Below, piece after piece: positions 9,291 to 17,106 of a stretch of DNA of 64,000 nucleotides; position 1 is the stretch's first letter; every line of letters begins with the position of its first letter. Where the stretch lies: NCBI RefSeq assembly GCF_004340785.1, contig NZ_SLXS01000001.1, positions 992,001-1,056,000 of the forward strand, given 5' to 3'. The stretch is from Tumebacillus sp. BK434. GTDB taxonomy: Bacteria > Bacillota > Bacilli > Tumebacillales > Tumebacillaceae. A program made the position numbers and the translations under genes. The notes beneath the pieces were generated by a model. That model made no database searches. It was given only the letters and a program-made list of their open reading frames with translations, and was not told the origin of the DNA.

Positions 9291-9746
9291 TCAGGCGCTC
9301 AAGATATAGCCGCCAACCATGATCAGACTGCCGCCGATGACGATCTTGCCGAGGTCGGCGCCATGTTGCAGCTCGTTGAAGAAGATCAGGCCGAGCACGA
9401 CGGCGACCAGCGTATTGGCGTTGACCAACGGGATCAGTTGCGCCACGTTGGTCGCCGGATCGCGAAACGCGGAAGTCACGGTCAGCGTCCCGATCAGCCA
9501 GACCGCGCCGGCCGCCGCCCCGATGCTCAGGTAGGACCAGACGTGAGGTGCGCTCAGCAGTGTCGCACCTCCGCTACGCAGCCAAGCGAAGCCGGCAGCC
9601 GTGACGACCACGCCGAGCGCCAGGCCAAGCGCGATCACTTCCAGCGGGGCTTTGAGATATTTGTCCGAACTCAGGTATTTCAGCGGGATGCTGTACACCC
9701 CGTACGCAAACGCGGCGATGATGCCGGCGATGACCCATGATTTCAA
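9291..9746 (-). CDS. Small EamA/DMT-type membrane transporter
   Basis: A membrane protein of 151 residues made almost only of hydrophobic helices (about five), ending IIGGSLIMVGGYILSA. Its length and the helix pair with PLVNANTLVAVVLG fit a half-size drug/metabolite transporter of the EamA group, which usually works as a dimer. The substrate is unknown. The start is not certain: TTG at 9746 lies six bases after GAGGTGG, and a GTG at 9755 is also possible. The longer frame to 9965 overlaps the neighbouring gene and is not believed. Confidence 0.7.
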   Translation of the reverse strand: MKSWVIAGIIAAFAYGVYSIPLKYLSSDKYLKAPLEVIALGLALGVVVTAAGFAWLRSGGATLLSAPHVWSYLSIGAAAGAVWLIGTLTVTSAFRDPATNVAQLIPLVNANTLVAVVLGLIFFNELQHGADLGKIVIGGSLIMVGGYILSA

Positions 9747-9778
9747 GCGCTCCACCTCTGCTGTCCGATAGATTGGGG

Positions 9779-10375
9779 CTAGCCCTTGTCTATGTCTATG
9801 ACAGCCGGGGACGGGACTTTCCCATACCTGCGAATCAAATCTTCCACCGGAATCAAGACGCGCTTCAGCGGCAGGCTTTTGCCCTGATAGGTCATGCGCC
9901 GCCTGCCTTCCGGGTGGCAAAACAGCATCATCAGCCGCATGTACCAGGCCTTGAAGCGATACCATCGCGTGGGCGGCACATCCTGCACCGTGAAGCCGAG
10001 CGGTTCCACGCCGCGGTTGAGCAGGGTGACACCGATCAGCGCCTTGATCCGCTCACCGCGCGGATGTTTGCGCAGGAACTCGACCAGCTCCGGCAAGGAG
10101 CGCTGGGTTTCGCGCAGCACGATCAGCCCGCGCCGGTTGTCCGACTTGACGCCGTGCAGCATCTGTTGAAGACGAAGATTATAAAAGTGCAAGAATCCTA
10201 CCCAGTCGCCGCTGTGTATCTCTTTGCCGTCCGGAAGCCGGATATCAGGACCTGTATAATGCCGCACGCGAATGCGGAATATATTTTTGCCCTGACGGTC
10301 CTCATAATCGAACCGTCGGACCATCCTGTACAGGATGTCTCCCCATTTCCACAGGGTTAACTCGATTCGGTTCAT
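9779..10375 (-). CDS. YkoP-like domain protein
   Basis: A 198-residue soluble, basic protein with no signal peptide. It opens with LWKWGDILYRMVRRFDYED and continues IFRIRVRHYTGPDIRLPDG, then LHFYNLRLQQ. This pattern I associate with the YkoP-like domain that occurs alone in Bacillus and at the C-terminus of some polysaccharide deacetylases; I rely on memory of the family, not an alignment. Its biochemical role is not known. GGGGAGG lies five bases before the ATG. The gene is followed by the EamA-like gene, probably in one unit. Confidence 0.6.
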   Translation of the reverse strand: MNRIELTLWKWGDILYRMVRRFDYEDRQGKNIFRIRVRHYTGPDIRLPDGKEIHSGDWVGFLHFYNLRLQQMLHGVKSDNRRGLIVLRETQRSLPELVEFLRKHPRGERIKALIGVTLLNRGVEPLGFTVQDVPPTRWYRFKAWYMRLMMLFCHPEGRRRMTYQGKSLPLKRVLIPVEDLIRRYGKVPSPAVIDIDKG

Positions 10376-10466
10376 TTTGGCCTCCCCTTACAGAGCTTCT
10401 AAAGACTGCCTACCTAGTATGAGCGTCACATAACAAGTGTATGCCGGGAGGGTCACCACCGTGTAA

Positions 10467-10500
10467 AAACAAAAATCCTCCGGGAAAGGAGTCCCGGAGG
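10467..10500 (-). terminator. Terminator of the cold-shock gene
   Basis: A perfect CCTCCGGGA / TCCCGGAGG stem with a seven-base loop, followed by ATTTTTGTTTTT on the minus strand. Confidence 0.9.
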
Positions 10501-10517
10501 CTTTGTTCGCAGTTAGA

Positions 10518-10724
10518 TTACAGCTTGACTACGTTTGCTGCTTGCGGACCGCGAGCGCCATCGACGATGTCGAAGGAAACGGATTGACCTTCTTCGAGGG
10601 TTTTGAAGCCTTCGGTTTGGATCGCGGAGAAATGAACGAATACGTCTCCGCCGTCTTCGTGCTCGATGAAACCGTAACCTTTTTCAGCGTTGAACCATTT
10701 CACTTTACCTACTTTACCTTGCAT
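10518..10724 (-). CDS. Cold-shock protein, CspA family
   Basis: A 68-residue single cold-shock domain. RNP1 ([21 protein letters not shown]) and RNP2 motifs bind single-stranded RNA and DNA to keep mRNA unstructured. It has the normal length and acidic composition of the Bacillus CspB/CspD group. It is transcribed alone from the promoter at 10794-10822 through a leader of about 60 bases, and ends at a strong terminator. GGAGG lies six bases before the ATG. Which Csp paralogue it is cannot be said. Confidence 0.95.
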   Translation of the reverse strand: MQGKVGKVKWFNAEKGYGFIEHEDGGDVFVHFSAIQTEGFKTLEEGQSVSFDIVDGARGPQAANVVKL

Positions 10725-10793
10725 GGGAATCCTCCTAACGGTACATTAAAGATAAAGGCAAAACTAGTATTCCCAATCTTACCTTTGTGTAAT

Positions 10794-10822
10794 ATTTTAC
10801 CTTGTCTGAAAATCGAAGTCAA
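10794..10822 (-). promoter_or_regulatory. Sigma-A type promoter of the cold-shock gene
   Basis: TTGACT and TAAAAT separated by 17 bases on the minus strand, about 70 bases upstream of the cold-shock start codon. Confidence 0.75.
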
Positions 10823-10876
10823 TGATCCACGCGAGTATAAACGAAGATTAATGATACAAACAGGAGCGATTCCCCG

Positions 10877-11257
10877 ATGAGAAAAAAGCCGACGCGCATC
10901 ACGAAGATTTACATTTTAAACGTTGAAGATCCGGGCGATTACTACTTCAAGCCGGAAGGGGTGGTCTTCCTTGATGACTTGGGCAATTACACGCTGTTTG
11001 CCGCCGATTCCAGACATAATTTTCTGCGCACGGCCGTGCACAAATTCCCCTATCAGGATCTCGAGGAAGGCGTGGAACACCGCGACCATCATTTACAGTT
11101 AAATGACGTGACCTTACAGCACGCATCCCGCTTCGACCTGGTCGTCGACGAGATGCTTGACATCCTCCACGCCATCTTCAACGGGTCACCGCGGCAGTTC
11201 TTTTTTCTGGAGCGGTTTTTTCAACCGGGCAAAGCGCACAACCATATTGCGCCATAA
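10877..11257 (+). CDS. Hypothetical protein, 126 residues
   Basis: I do not recognise this protein. It begins MRKKPTRITKIYIL and contains a segment rich in aromatic and acidic residues (DYYFKPEGVVFLDD). It has a His-rich middle (EHRDHHLQLNDV) and ends QPGKAHNHIAP. There is no signal peptide or membrane segment. It is divergent from the cold-shock gene, with AGGAG 12 bases before the ATG, and is followed by a hairpin terminator. The codon use matches its neighbours, so I consider it a real gene. Confidence 0.65.
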   Translation: MRKKPTRITKIYILNVEDPGDYYFKPEGVVFLDDLGNYTLFAADSRHNFLRTAVHKFPYQDLEEGVEHRDHHLQLNDVTLQHASRFDLVVDEMLDILHAIFNGSPRQFFFLERFFQPGKAHNHIAP

Positions 11258-11260
11258 CAA

Positions 11261-11288
11261 AGAGCTCCTCTCTGTCGAGAGGAGCTCT
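11261..11288. terminator. Terminator between convergent genes
   Basis: A perfect 12-bp stem AGAGCTCCTCTC / GAGAGGAGCTCT with a four-base loop, placed between the 126-residue gene and the end of the SDR gene. It could serve either strand. Confidence 0.75.
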
Positions 11289-11290
11289 GA

Positions 11291-12064
11291 TTATTTAGCG
11301 CTGCTCATCGCCCAGTCGTACAGGCGCGGGAACAGATGGCGCAGTTTGACCGGGATGTAGCCCGATTTCGGGAGCACGTAAAGCGGCTTTTTCTGCACGG
11401 CCGCCTTCAGCACCGTCGCCGCCACCTCATCCGGCTTCAAAAAACGGACGATCTGCGGCACGCTGCTGCGATCCGCCTTGTCAAAGAACGGAGTCTCCAC
11501 CGGTCCCGGGTTGATCGTGGACAAGGTCACCCCGGTGCCGCGCAGCTCGTAGCGCAGCGCATCGGAGAAGCCCATCACCGCATGTTTGGTCGCCGCATAC
11601 GCTCCGTGCTTCTGGCCGGCCATGAAGGAGGCCAGCGAGGCGATGTTGATGATGTGCCCGCTGCCCCGCTGTTTCATCGACGGCAGCACCGCTTTGGTCA
11701 TCCGCACGAGGCCGAAATAATTGACGTTCATCATGCCTTCGACCTCTTCCATCGCGATGTCTTCCGTCGATTTGAAAAAGCCGTAGCCGGAGTTGTTCAT
11801 GAGAACATCGATCCGGGTGAAGCGCTTCAGCACATCTTCGACCACCCGGTTCACGTTTTCCTCCTCGGTGACATCGAGCGCGTAAAACGGCGCGTCGATG
11901 TTGTAGCGCTGCTTGATCTCCTCCGAGAGCGCCTGCAGCTTGTCGATCGAGCGGGCAGCCAGCACAGGGGTGGCGCCATGCTTGGCGAACTGCAGCGCAG
12001 CGTCCCGGCCGATGCCGCTGGATGCGCCGGTGATCAGGACGATTTGGTTTTGCAGCATCAGCAT
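11291..12064 (-). CDS. Short-chain dehydrogenase/reductase
   Basis: A 257-residue SDR with the NAD(P)-binding TGASSGIG at about residues 13-20, NNSG near 90, a catalytic serine in NIASLAS and the YAATK motif near 157. Arg after the glycine motif and RS in AARS suggest NADP(H), which is inference. The C-terminal end resembles SDRs that act on lipids or sterols, but the substrate is unknown. It is the last gene of the cysK operon: its ATG overlaps the TAA of the rhodanese gene (TAATG), so translation is coupled. Confidence 0.88.
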   Translation of the reverse strand: MLMLQNQIVLITGASSGIGRDAALQFAKHGATPVLAARSIDKLQALSEEIKQRYNIDAPFYALDVTEEENVNRVVEDVLKRFTRIDVLMNNSGYGFFKSTEDIAMEEVEGMMNVNYFGLVRMTKAVLPSMKQRGSGHIINIASLASFMAGQKHGAYAATKHAVMGFSDALRYELRGTGVTLSTINPGPVETPFFDKADRSSVPQIVRFLKPDEVAATVLKAAVQKKPLYVLPKSGYIPVKLRHLFPRLYDWAMSSAK

Positions 12065-12405
12065 TATTCGTCCATGCCCGGCTTCGTCGGACCGCTCCAG
12101 GACAGCATGCCGCCGTAGAAGTTGGTCACCTTGTCGAACCCGTTCATCTTCAGATAGCGGGAGACCTGGTGGCTGCGGTTGCCGCTGCGGCAGATGAAGA
12201 TATACTCTTCCTCTTTGCTCAGTTCGGACATCTTGCCCGGAATGTCGTTCATCGGGATCAGCGGCACGCCCGGAATATGGCCCGCGTTGTACTCATACGG
12301 CTCCCGCACGTCGATCAGCTTGACCTTGCCTTCCTTCGCTGCCTCTAACAAGCCCTGCAATTCTGCAGCATCCACCTGACGGATGCCGTCGATTTCCTTA
12401 GCCAT
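12064..12405 (-). CDS. Rhodanese-domain sulfurtransferase
   Basis: A 113-residue single rhodanese domain. The active-site loop is CRSGNRS, with the cysteine near residue 71 that carries the persulfide. LIDVREPYEYNAGHIPGV is the other family signature. It sits directly after cysteine synthase, with its ribosome site inside the end of cysK, and before the SDR. A role in moving sulfur produced from cysteine metabolism is a reasonable inference. It is cytoplasmic, with no signal sequence. Confidence 0.9.
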   Translation of the reverse strand: MAKEIDGIRQVDAAELQGLLEAAKEGKVKLIDVREPYEYNAGHIPGVPLIPMNDIPGKMSELSKEEEYIFICRSGNRSHQVSRYLKMNGFDKVTNFYGGMLSWSGPTKPGMDE

Positions 12406-12410
12406 CCTGC

Positions 12411-13343
12411 TTACTCCTCCTCATCAACTGCGAACAGATCGCTCGTCAAATAACGCTCCCCCGTATCGGGCGCGATGCACAGCACCCGCTTGCCGGGGCC
12501 GAGCCGTTGCGCGACTTTCAGCGCCGTATGGACAGCAGCTCCCGCCGAGGTGCCGACGAGGATGCCTTCCTTGCGGGCGAGGGCTCGCGTTGTCTCCTGC
12601 GCGTCCTGGCAGGAGATCTTGAAGATTTCATCATAGACGTTCCGGTTTAAGATCGGCGGCACAAAGCCCGGGGACGTGCCGACGATCTTGTGCGGGCCGG
12701 GCGGTTCGCCCGACAAGACGGCCGAGGACTCCGGTTCCACGACATATACTTTGATGCCCGGGATCAGCTCCTTGAGCGTCTCGCCCGTCCCGGTGATCGT
12801 CCCACCCGTTCCGGCGGTGGCGACAAACGCGTCAAGCCGCCCCTCCATCTGCTGATAGATCTCGCGGGCGGTCGTTGTGCGATGCACGTTCGGATTGGAG
12901 AAATTCTCAAACTGCATCGGGATGAAGCTGTTCGGAATCTGCGCCGCCAAATGCTCCGCTTTGGCCACCGCGCCGTTCATTCGCTGCTTGCCCGGCGTCA
13001 GCACCACCTCGGCGCCGTACGCCTTGAGGATCGCGATGCGCTCCTTGGTCGCGGTGTCGGGCATGACCATGATCGCCCGGTAGCCCTTTGCTGCCGCCAC
13101 CATCGCGAGGCCGATCCCCGTATTGCCGCTGGTCGGCTCGATGATCGTCGCGCCCGGCTTGAGCCGTCCGTACGCTTCCGCCTCCGCGATCATATTGGAC
13201 GCAGCGCGGTCTTTGACGCTGCGGCTGGGATTGAACATCTCCAATTTTACATAGATGTCGGCCATCTCGCCCTGCAGCAGGCGGGACAGCTTGACGACCG
13301 GCGTTTCGCCGATCAATTCTGCCATGTTATGTACGATTTTCAT
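12411..13343 (-). CDS. cysK: Cysteine synthase (O-acetylserine sulfhydrylase)
   Basis: A 310-residue PLP enzyme making cysteine from O-acetylserine and sulfide. The PLP lysine is in PSRSVKDRAA near residue 43, the substrate loop is EPTSGNTGIGLA near 70, and the phosphate loop is GTGGTITGTG near 177. The C-terminus carries GTSAGAAVH. AGGAG lies eight bases before the ATG. It is the first gene of a three-gene operon with a rhodanese and an SDR. CysK and CysM types are not separable with certainty here, but the motif set favours CysK. I see no riboswitch in the short leader. Confidence 0.9.
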   Translation of the reverse strand: MKIVHNMAELIGETPVVKLSRLLQGEMADIYVKLEMFNPSRSVKDRAASNMIAEAEAYGRLKPGATIIEPTSGNTGIGLAMVAAAKGYRAIMVMPDTATKERIAILKAYGAEVVLTPGKQRMNGAVAKAEHLAAQIPNSFIPMQFENFSNPNVHRTTTAREIYQQMEGRLDAFVATAGTGGTITGTGETLKELIPGIKVYVVEPESSAVLSGEPPGPHKIVGTSPGFVPPILNRNVYDEIFKISCQDAQETTRALARKEGILVGTSAGAAVHTALKVAQRLGPGKRVLCIAPDTGERYLTSDLFAVDEEE

Positions 13344-13407
13344 TTTGCCAACTCCTGATCGGTGATACAGGCATATGCTTTCATCGTGGCATGTTTTTCT
13401 GTGCCTG

Positions 13408-14118
13408 TCAAATCACGCGTTTGGCTCCGAGAAAACGGTTCTTATAGTAATCGTTGTCGAGCGTCGAGGTGATGACGCCTGTGTTGTTGTTGAGCGCATG
13501 GACGAATTTTCCTTCTCCGACGTAGATGCCGAGGTGCGAGGGGCCCGGCGCATAGGTGGTGAAGAAGACGAGATCACCCGGCTGCAGTTCCTGCTCCGCC
13601 ACCGGCCTGCCCGCGTCAAATTGATCATAGGAATTGCGCGGCACCGCCACGCCGTGCTGCGCGAACACATACTGCGTGAAGCCGGAGCAGTCAAAGCCCT
13701 GCGGCGTGGTGCCGCCCCAGACATAAGGCGCGCCGACGAAGCTTTCCGCGTCGCGGGCGACGCTCAGTCCTTGCTGCGCTTTCACCCATTTCGCATATTG
13801 GGCGAGGTGAATCGAGCGCGAGGCGAGCAGATTTTTCATGCGAAGCTTCTCTTCGCGGGCGAGGCGCTTTTCCTCTGCCAGCTGCCGGTCTTGTGCCTGC
13901 AGCTCTTTATGCCCCGCTCCTTGTCGATCTTGATATGTAACGCCGAACTGTCCTTGTTCGGTGCGCAAAACCAGCGAATGTTCTGCCTGGCCCGCTGTCG
14001 GCTGCGACAGGCCATGGGCCAGTGCGGGAATGCTCACTTGCGGCCCGGAGAGGACGAGCGCGCAGATGAGGAGGGTGCAAAGCCAAACGGAATTGAAATG
14101 CTGACGCTTGTTCATCAT
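13408..14118 (-). CDS. NlpC/P60 cell-wall peptidase
   Basis: A secreted protein of about 236 residues. It has a signal peptide of some 30 residues (hydrophobic SVWLCTLLICALVLSG), a Lys/Arg/Glu-rich helical linker, and a C-terminal C40 domain. The catalytic cysteine is in FDCSGF (near residue 143) and the histidine in PSHLGIYVG (near 197). Such enzymes cut the D-Glu to diamino acid bond of peptidoglycan stems. No LysM or SH3 binding module is seen. Two adjacent ATG codons (14118, 14115) follow AAGGAG, and either may be used. Confidence 0.9.
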   Translation of the reverse strand: MMNKRQHFNSVWLCTLLICALVLSGPQVSIPALAHGLSQPTAGQAEHSLVLRTEQGQFGVTYQDRQGAGHKELQAQDRQLAEEKRLAREEKLRMKNLLASRSIHLAQYAKWVKAQQGLSVARDAESFVGAPYVWGGTTPQGFDCSGFTQYVFAQHGVAVPRNSYDQFDAGRPVAEQELQPGDLVFFTTYAPGPSHLGIYVGEGKFVHALNNNTGVITSTLDNDYYKNRFLGAKRVI

Positions 14119-14137
14119 TCGACTCCTTCCGTAATTA

Positions 14138-14170
14138 GAAAAAAGGAAAATCACTCCGTAACAGAGTGAT
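14138..14170 (-). terminator. Terminator of the Lin0512-family gene
   Basis: An ATCACTC / GAGTGAT hairpin followed by TTTTCCTTTTTTC on the minus strand, just before the NlpC gene. Confidence 0.75.
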
Positions 14171-14219
14171 CTTCTATGTTCATTCTATGTAGGCTTATCC
14201 ACCTTTTAGACATCTTGGC

Positions 14220-14576
14220 TTAGTAGCCGACTTCCACCGCCGCGTTGACGACGATCACTTCATCGTTGACATCCCCTTTGTCGGGCAGCACGACGCCGCT
14301 CGAGCAGATCAGACCGCCCGGCACGATTTCCACCGAGACCTGTCCATAGGGAAAAGTCGCTTTTACCTTGTCAATGTCCACTTGCTCTGCCGGAACGGGA
14401 ACGCCGAGCTTGACCCGCACTTTCATATTGTTGATGTCGCCCTCCGGCAGGATGCTGCGGATGCCCGGCATCGAGTTGGTGCCGATCGCATTTTTGCAGG
14501 CGCGCACAGCAGCAGACGTCGCATCCTGCCCGTGCAGGTCGACACCCATTCCGATTTCGATAAAGACCACGTTCAT
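14220..14576 (-). CDS. Lin0512 family protein
   Basis: A 118-residue protein matching the small conserved Lin0512 family: FIEIGMGVDLHGQDATSAAVRA at the start, and later MKVRVKLGVP and a C-terminal DEVIVVNAAVEVGY. Members occur in Firmicutes and elsewhere as small soluble proteins of unknown function. It lacks a signal peptide and membrane segment. GAGGGG lies upstream of the ATG, and the gene has its own terminator. Assignment is from recognition of the conserved blocks. Confidence 0.8.
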   Translation of the reverse strand: MNVVFIEIGMGVDLHGQDATSAAVRACKNAIGTNSMPGIRSILPEGDINNMKVRVKLGVPVPAEQVDIDKVKATFPYGQVSVEIVPGGLICSSGVVLPDKGDVNDEVIVVNAAVEVGY

Positions 14577-14658
14577 AACAATTCCCCTCTCTTGGTGTTG
14601 TTATCCATGTATGATCATATAAAAAATGCGGGCTACAAACAAAACAGAACATACGTTC

Positions 14659-14687
14659 TTGTCAAACTCTACCGTTCGTAGTACAAT
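14659..14687 (+). promoter_or_regulatory. Sigma-A type promoter of the DNA methyltransferase gene
   Basis: TTGTCA and TACAAT with a 17-base spacer, 36 bases upstream of the methyltransferase ATG. Confidence 0.7.
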
Positions 14688-14722
14688 CTCCTTACAGAGA
14701 CTTTGAAAGGAGTGAAGGTTTC

Positions 14723-15481
14723 ATGGCAACTCCCGCAATTATGAACCAATCCCCCATTCGTTCACATGAGGCAGTCCGCAGTGCGCAGCTCGATCTGCTG
14801 CATCCGGACTGGAATTTCCCCCAATCCGCGCGGGAGGAGGCCGGTGCCTTCGCTCTCTCCTTTTCCCCCGCTCTGGTACGATATCTGATCGATTCGCACT
14901 CTCGTCCCGGCGACACGGTGCTCGATGCGTTTGCCGGGTCTGGCAGCACAGTTTTCGAGTCGCTCCTGATGGGACGCGAGGCGATTGGCGTCGACTGCAA
15001 CCGACACATGCTCGACGCGGCATTGCGGCGCATGGAAGTCTTCGCAGAGAACAATTCCCCCACCCTGCTCTGCGGAGACGCCCGCAAGCTCAGCCATCTC
15101 ATCGGCGAAGAGTCGGTCGACCTCGTCGTCACACAGCCGCCGTACGGCAGCACCTACCGTTTTTCCTCCAACAATCCGGACGATCTGTCCTTGCTCTCTT
15201 CCCGCGATTTTCTGCTCGCGATCGAACAGGTTGCTTCTGAGCTGCACACCGTTATGAAGCCCGGCGGCATCTGCGCCTTGCTGATCGGTGACATCAAAGA
15301 ACATGGCCGCATGTTGCCGCTCGGCTTCCAGTTTATCCATCGCTTCCTCTCCCGCGGCTTTTCTGTCAAAGACATCTACGATTCCCGCACCCCTGTCTAC
15401 AAGTTACCCGTCCCGCTCCACAATCATGAATATCTCTTCATCTTCCAGAAAAAACAAAAAGCGCCGAAGCACTCCCGCTAA
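14723..15481 (+). CDS. Solitary DNA methyltransferase (amino-methylating type)
   Basis: A 252-residue protein with the AdoMet-binding motif DAFAGSGST near residue 72 followed by the acidic IGVDCN. A catalytic motif TQPPYGS lies near residue 136, and a strand GGICALLIGD near 185. This is the layout of N4-cytosine/N6-adenine methyltransferases of the short type in which motif I precedes the PPY motif. The usual Asp or Ser before PPY is Gln here. No restriction endonuclease or specificity gene is next to it, so it would be an orphan modifier. An RNA substrate is not excluded. AAAGGAG precedes the ATG. Confidence 0.78.
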   Translation: MATPAIMNQSPIRSHEAVRSAQLDLLHPDWNFPQSAREEAGAFALSFSPALVRYLIDSHSRPGDTVLDAFAGSGSTVFESLLMGREAIGVDCNRHMLDAALRRMEVFAENNSPTLLCGDARKLSHLIGEESVDLVVTQPPYGSTYRFSSNNPDDLSLLSSRDFLLAIEQVASELHTVMKPGGICALLIGDIKEHGRMLPLGFQFIHRFLSRGFSVKDIYDSRTPVYKLPVPLHNHEYLFIFQKKQKAPKHSR

Positions 15482-15484
15482 GGC

Positions 15485-16159
15485 TCATACTTCTGCCTTT
15501 TTACGGGTTTGCTTCGCCGCTTTCTTGGTTTCTTTTTTATAGTGATCACAGATCGACTGCAGAGGACAGATCTCACATTTTGGGCTTCTGGCTGCACAAA
15601 CGCGTCTGCCATGCAGAATCAGCGCATGATGGGTAAAAGTCCATTCTTCCTTCGGCAGTTTCTTCATCAGGTCGTGTTCTGTCTGCAACACATTTTCCGC
15701 CTTGGTCAGGCCTAAGCGATGGGACAGGCGATCCACGTGCGTATCGACCGCAATCGCCGGCACGCCAAACGCCGTGCTGAGCACCACATTGGCCGTTTTG
15801 CGCCCCACTCCCGGCAAACTGACGAGATACTCATAATCGTTAGGTACTTGTCCACCCTGCTCTTCGAACAGTCTCCGGCAAGTCTCGAGGATATTCTTCG
15901 CCTTGTTTCGAAACAGTCCAATACGCCGGATCGCATCTTCCATCTCCGCTTGGGTGACGTTCAGATAGTCTTCCGGCTTGGGATACTTGGCAAACAAGCC
16001 GGGCGTCACTTCATTCACCAGCTTATCTGTGCACTGCGCAGACAGCACCACCGCGATCAGCAGTTCAAACGGGTTGTTGTGCACCAGCTCACAGTGAGCA
16101 TCCGGGTACATCTCTTTTAAATGTTGAATCAAAACGGGCACTTCTGCTTTTTTCATCAC
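15485..16159 (-). CDS. nth: Endonuclease III
   Basis: A 224-residue base-excision repair glycosylase/AP lyase for oxidised pyrimidines. The helix-hairpin-helix LPGVGRKTA near residue 114 includes the catalytic lysine, and VDTHVDR near 138 has the catalytic Asp. The iron-sulfur cluster ligands are all present as C-X6-C-X2-C-X5-C near 188-204. The C-terminus has a Lys/Arg-rich extension (KKETKKAAKQTRKKAEV) beyond the cluster. It converges with the methyltransferase gene, with only three bases between the two stops. Start is GTG or the next ATG, eight or eleven bases from GGGAGG. Confidence 0.95.
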   Translation of the reverse strand: MMKKAEVPVLIQHLKEMYPDAHCELVHNNPFELLIAVVLSAQCTDKLVNEVTPGLFAKYPKPEDYLNVTQAEMEDAIRRIGLFRNKAKNILETCRRLFEEQGGQVPNDYEYLVSLPGVGRKTANVVLSTAFGVPAIAVDTHVDRLSHRLGLTKAENVLQTEHDLMKKLPKEEWTFTHHALILHGRRVCAARSPKCEICPLQSICDHYKKETKKAAKQTRKKAEV

Positions 16160-16208
16160 GAGTCGTTCCTCCCACGATACGCATTCGACAACGACTCATG
16201 TATTCCTT

Positions 16209-16316
16209 TTAAAAATAGTGTGTGAAGAAGAGGATGCTCATGCCAATCGACCATGCGGCGCGCAACCCGAGCTCCATCCGCTCCCGGTGTTTGCGTATCC
16301 ATTCGGGTACATCCAT
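16209..16316 (-). CDS. Small membrane protein, 35 residues
   Basis: I read this from the sequence: ATG at 16316, TAA at 16209-16211, product beginning MDVPEWIRKHRERMELG and ending MSILFFTHYF. A GAGGTG ribosome site lies six bases before the ATG. The N-terminal half is amphipathic and strongly charged (WIRKHRERME). The C-terminal half is hydrophobic with a short membrane segment of about 14 residues. It lies upstream of nth and could be cotranscribed with it. Function is unknown. Confidence 0.6.
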   Translation of the reverse strand: MDVPEWIRKHRERMELGLRAAWSIGMSILFFTHYF

Positions 16317-16501
16317 GTGTGACACCTCTTTTTCTGACTGCTTTTCTTTTAGTTTATGATATTTCGCAACGCTCGGAACGGCAGTTGCACACCGCCTGAC
16401 AAAAACAGGCGTCCCCCCTATTTCCTTTAAATACTTTATAATCTATAATAAAAGACAAACAAGATATAAAATTCAAACAGCAGAGAGAGGGAGGTTTCAT
16501 C

Positions 16502-16963
16502 GTGGCTACTTTGACTCAGGAACAGATCGATACGATGCGCAAACTGTGGGAGGAACATCTGCCTGTACTCGGCACAGCAGGTGAACCTTTTTATACGCTG
16601 ATGAAATTTGACGGCGAGCAGAATCTTGGTGAGATCTACGCTTATCCGGGCATCCAGTTGTCGTTTGGCCGCCAAGCGATGGTCGTGCCGCTGTTCCCGT
16701 CGGCAGCGATCGCTGAGGAATGCGAGTCGGCGATTCGCATCAGCAACCCGGAATGGCGTGCTGTCGGCGTCAGCGAAACGTTCTTGGAGGCTGTGTTGAA
16801 CCTTGTGACCTACCAAGAGATCAAGCTGGTCATCGGCGTCTCGCCGACCAAAAGCATCGTCTGCGATACGGAGAAAGTGCCGGATCTGGTGGAAAAGATC
16901 CGCGAGCACGGCTTCAGCGAAGAGCTGCTGGCCGTGGCTGCAGCAGACCAAGAGCAGCAATAA
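16502..16963 (+). CDS. Hypothetical protein, DUF2750-like
   Basis: A 153-residue soluble acidic protein. The order of elements (a helical N-terminus, VVPLFPSAAIAEECESA in the middle, then a helix and a strand with KLVIGVSPTKSIVCDTEKV) recalls the DUF2750 family of small proteins of unknown function. This is a tentative resemblance. It starts at GTG 16502 with GGGAGG eight bases before. A TATAAT hexamer lies at 16437-16442 without a clear -35. It is monocistronic, with a strong terminator. Confidence 0.6.
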   Translation: MATLTQEQIDTMRKLWEEHLPVLGTAGEPFYTLMKFDGEQNLGEIYAYPGIQLSFGRQAMVVPLFPSAAIAEECESAIRISNPEWRAVGVSETFLEAVLNLVTYQEIKLVIGVSPTKSIVCDTEKVPDLVEKIREHGFSEELLAVAAADQEQQ

Positions 16964-16969
16964 TCGAAA

Positions 16970-17000
16970 GAGCAGGCTTCCCATGGAAGCCTGCTCTCTT
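16970..17000 (+). terminator. Terminator of the DUF2750-like gene
   Basis: A perfect 12-bp stem GAGCAGGCTTCC / GGAAGCCTGCTC with loop CATG, then TCTTCATT. Confidence 0.85.
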
Positions 17001-17073
17001 CATTCAGCGTCTTATGCGGTGGCTAACTCCTGATCCACATGCACAGCACCCGGTCTGCATAAACATTCGAGAC

Positions 17074-17106
17074 GCAAAAAGAGGCCGGGATTTCCCCTGG
17101 CCTCTT
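17074..17106 (-). terminator. Terminator of the gene at 17105
   Basis: An AAGAGGCC / GGCCTCTT stem followed by TTT on the minus strand, overlapping the last codon of the upstream gene. Confidence 0.75.

Noticed and set aside
10440-10466. GGGAGG followed by GTG upstream of the cold-shock terminator
   Set aside because: The GTG is followed at once by TAA, so there is no open frame.
16395-16413. Small hairpin GCCTG / CAGGC between the 35-residue gene and the DUF2750-like gene
   Set aside because: No T run on either strand, so a terminator cannot be supported.
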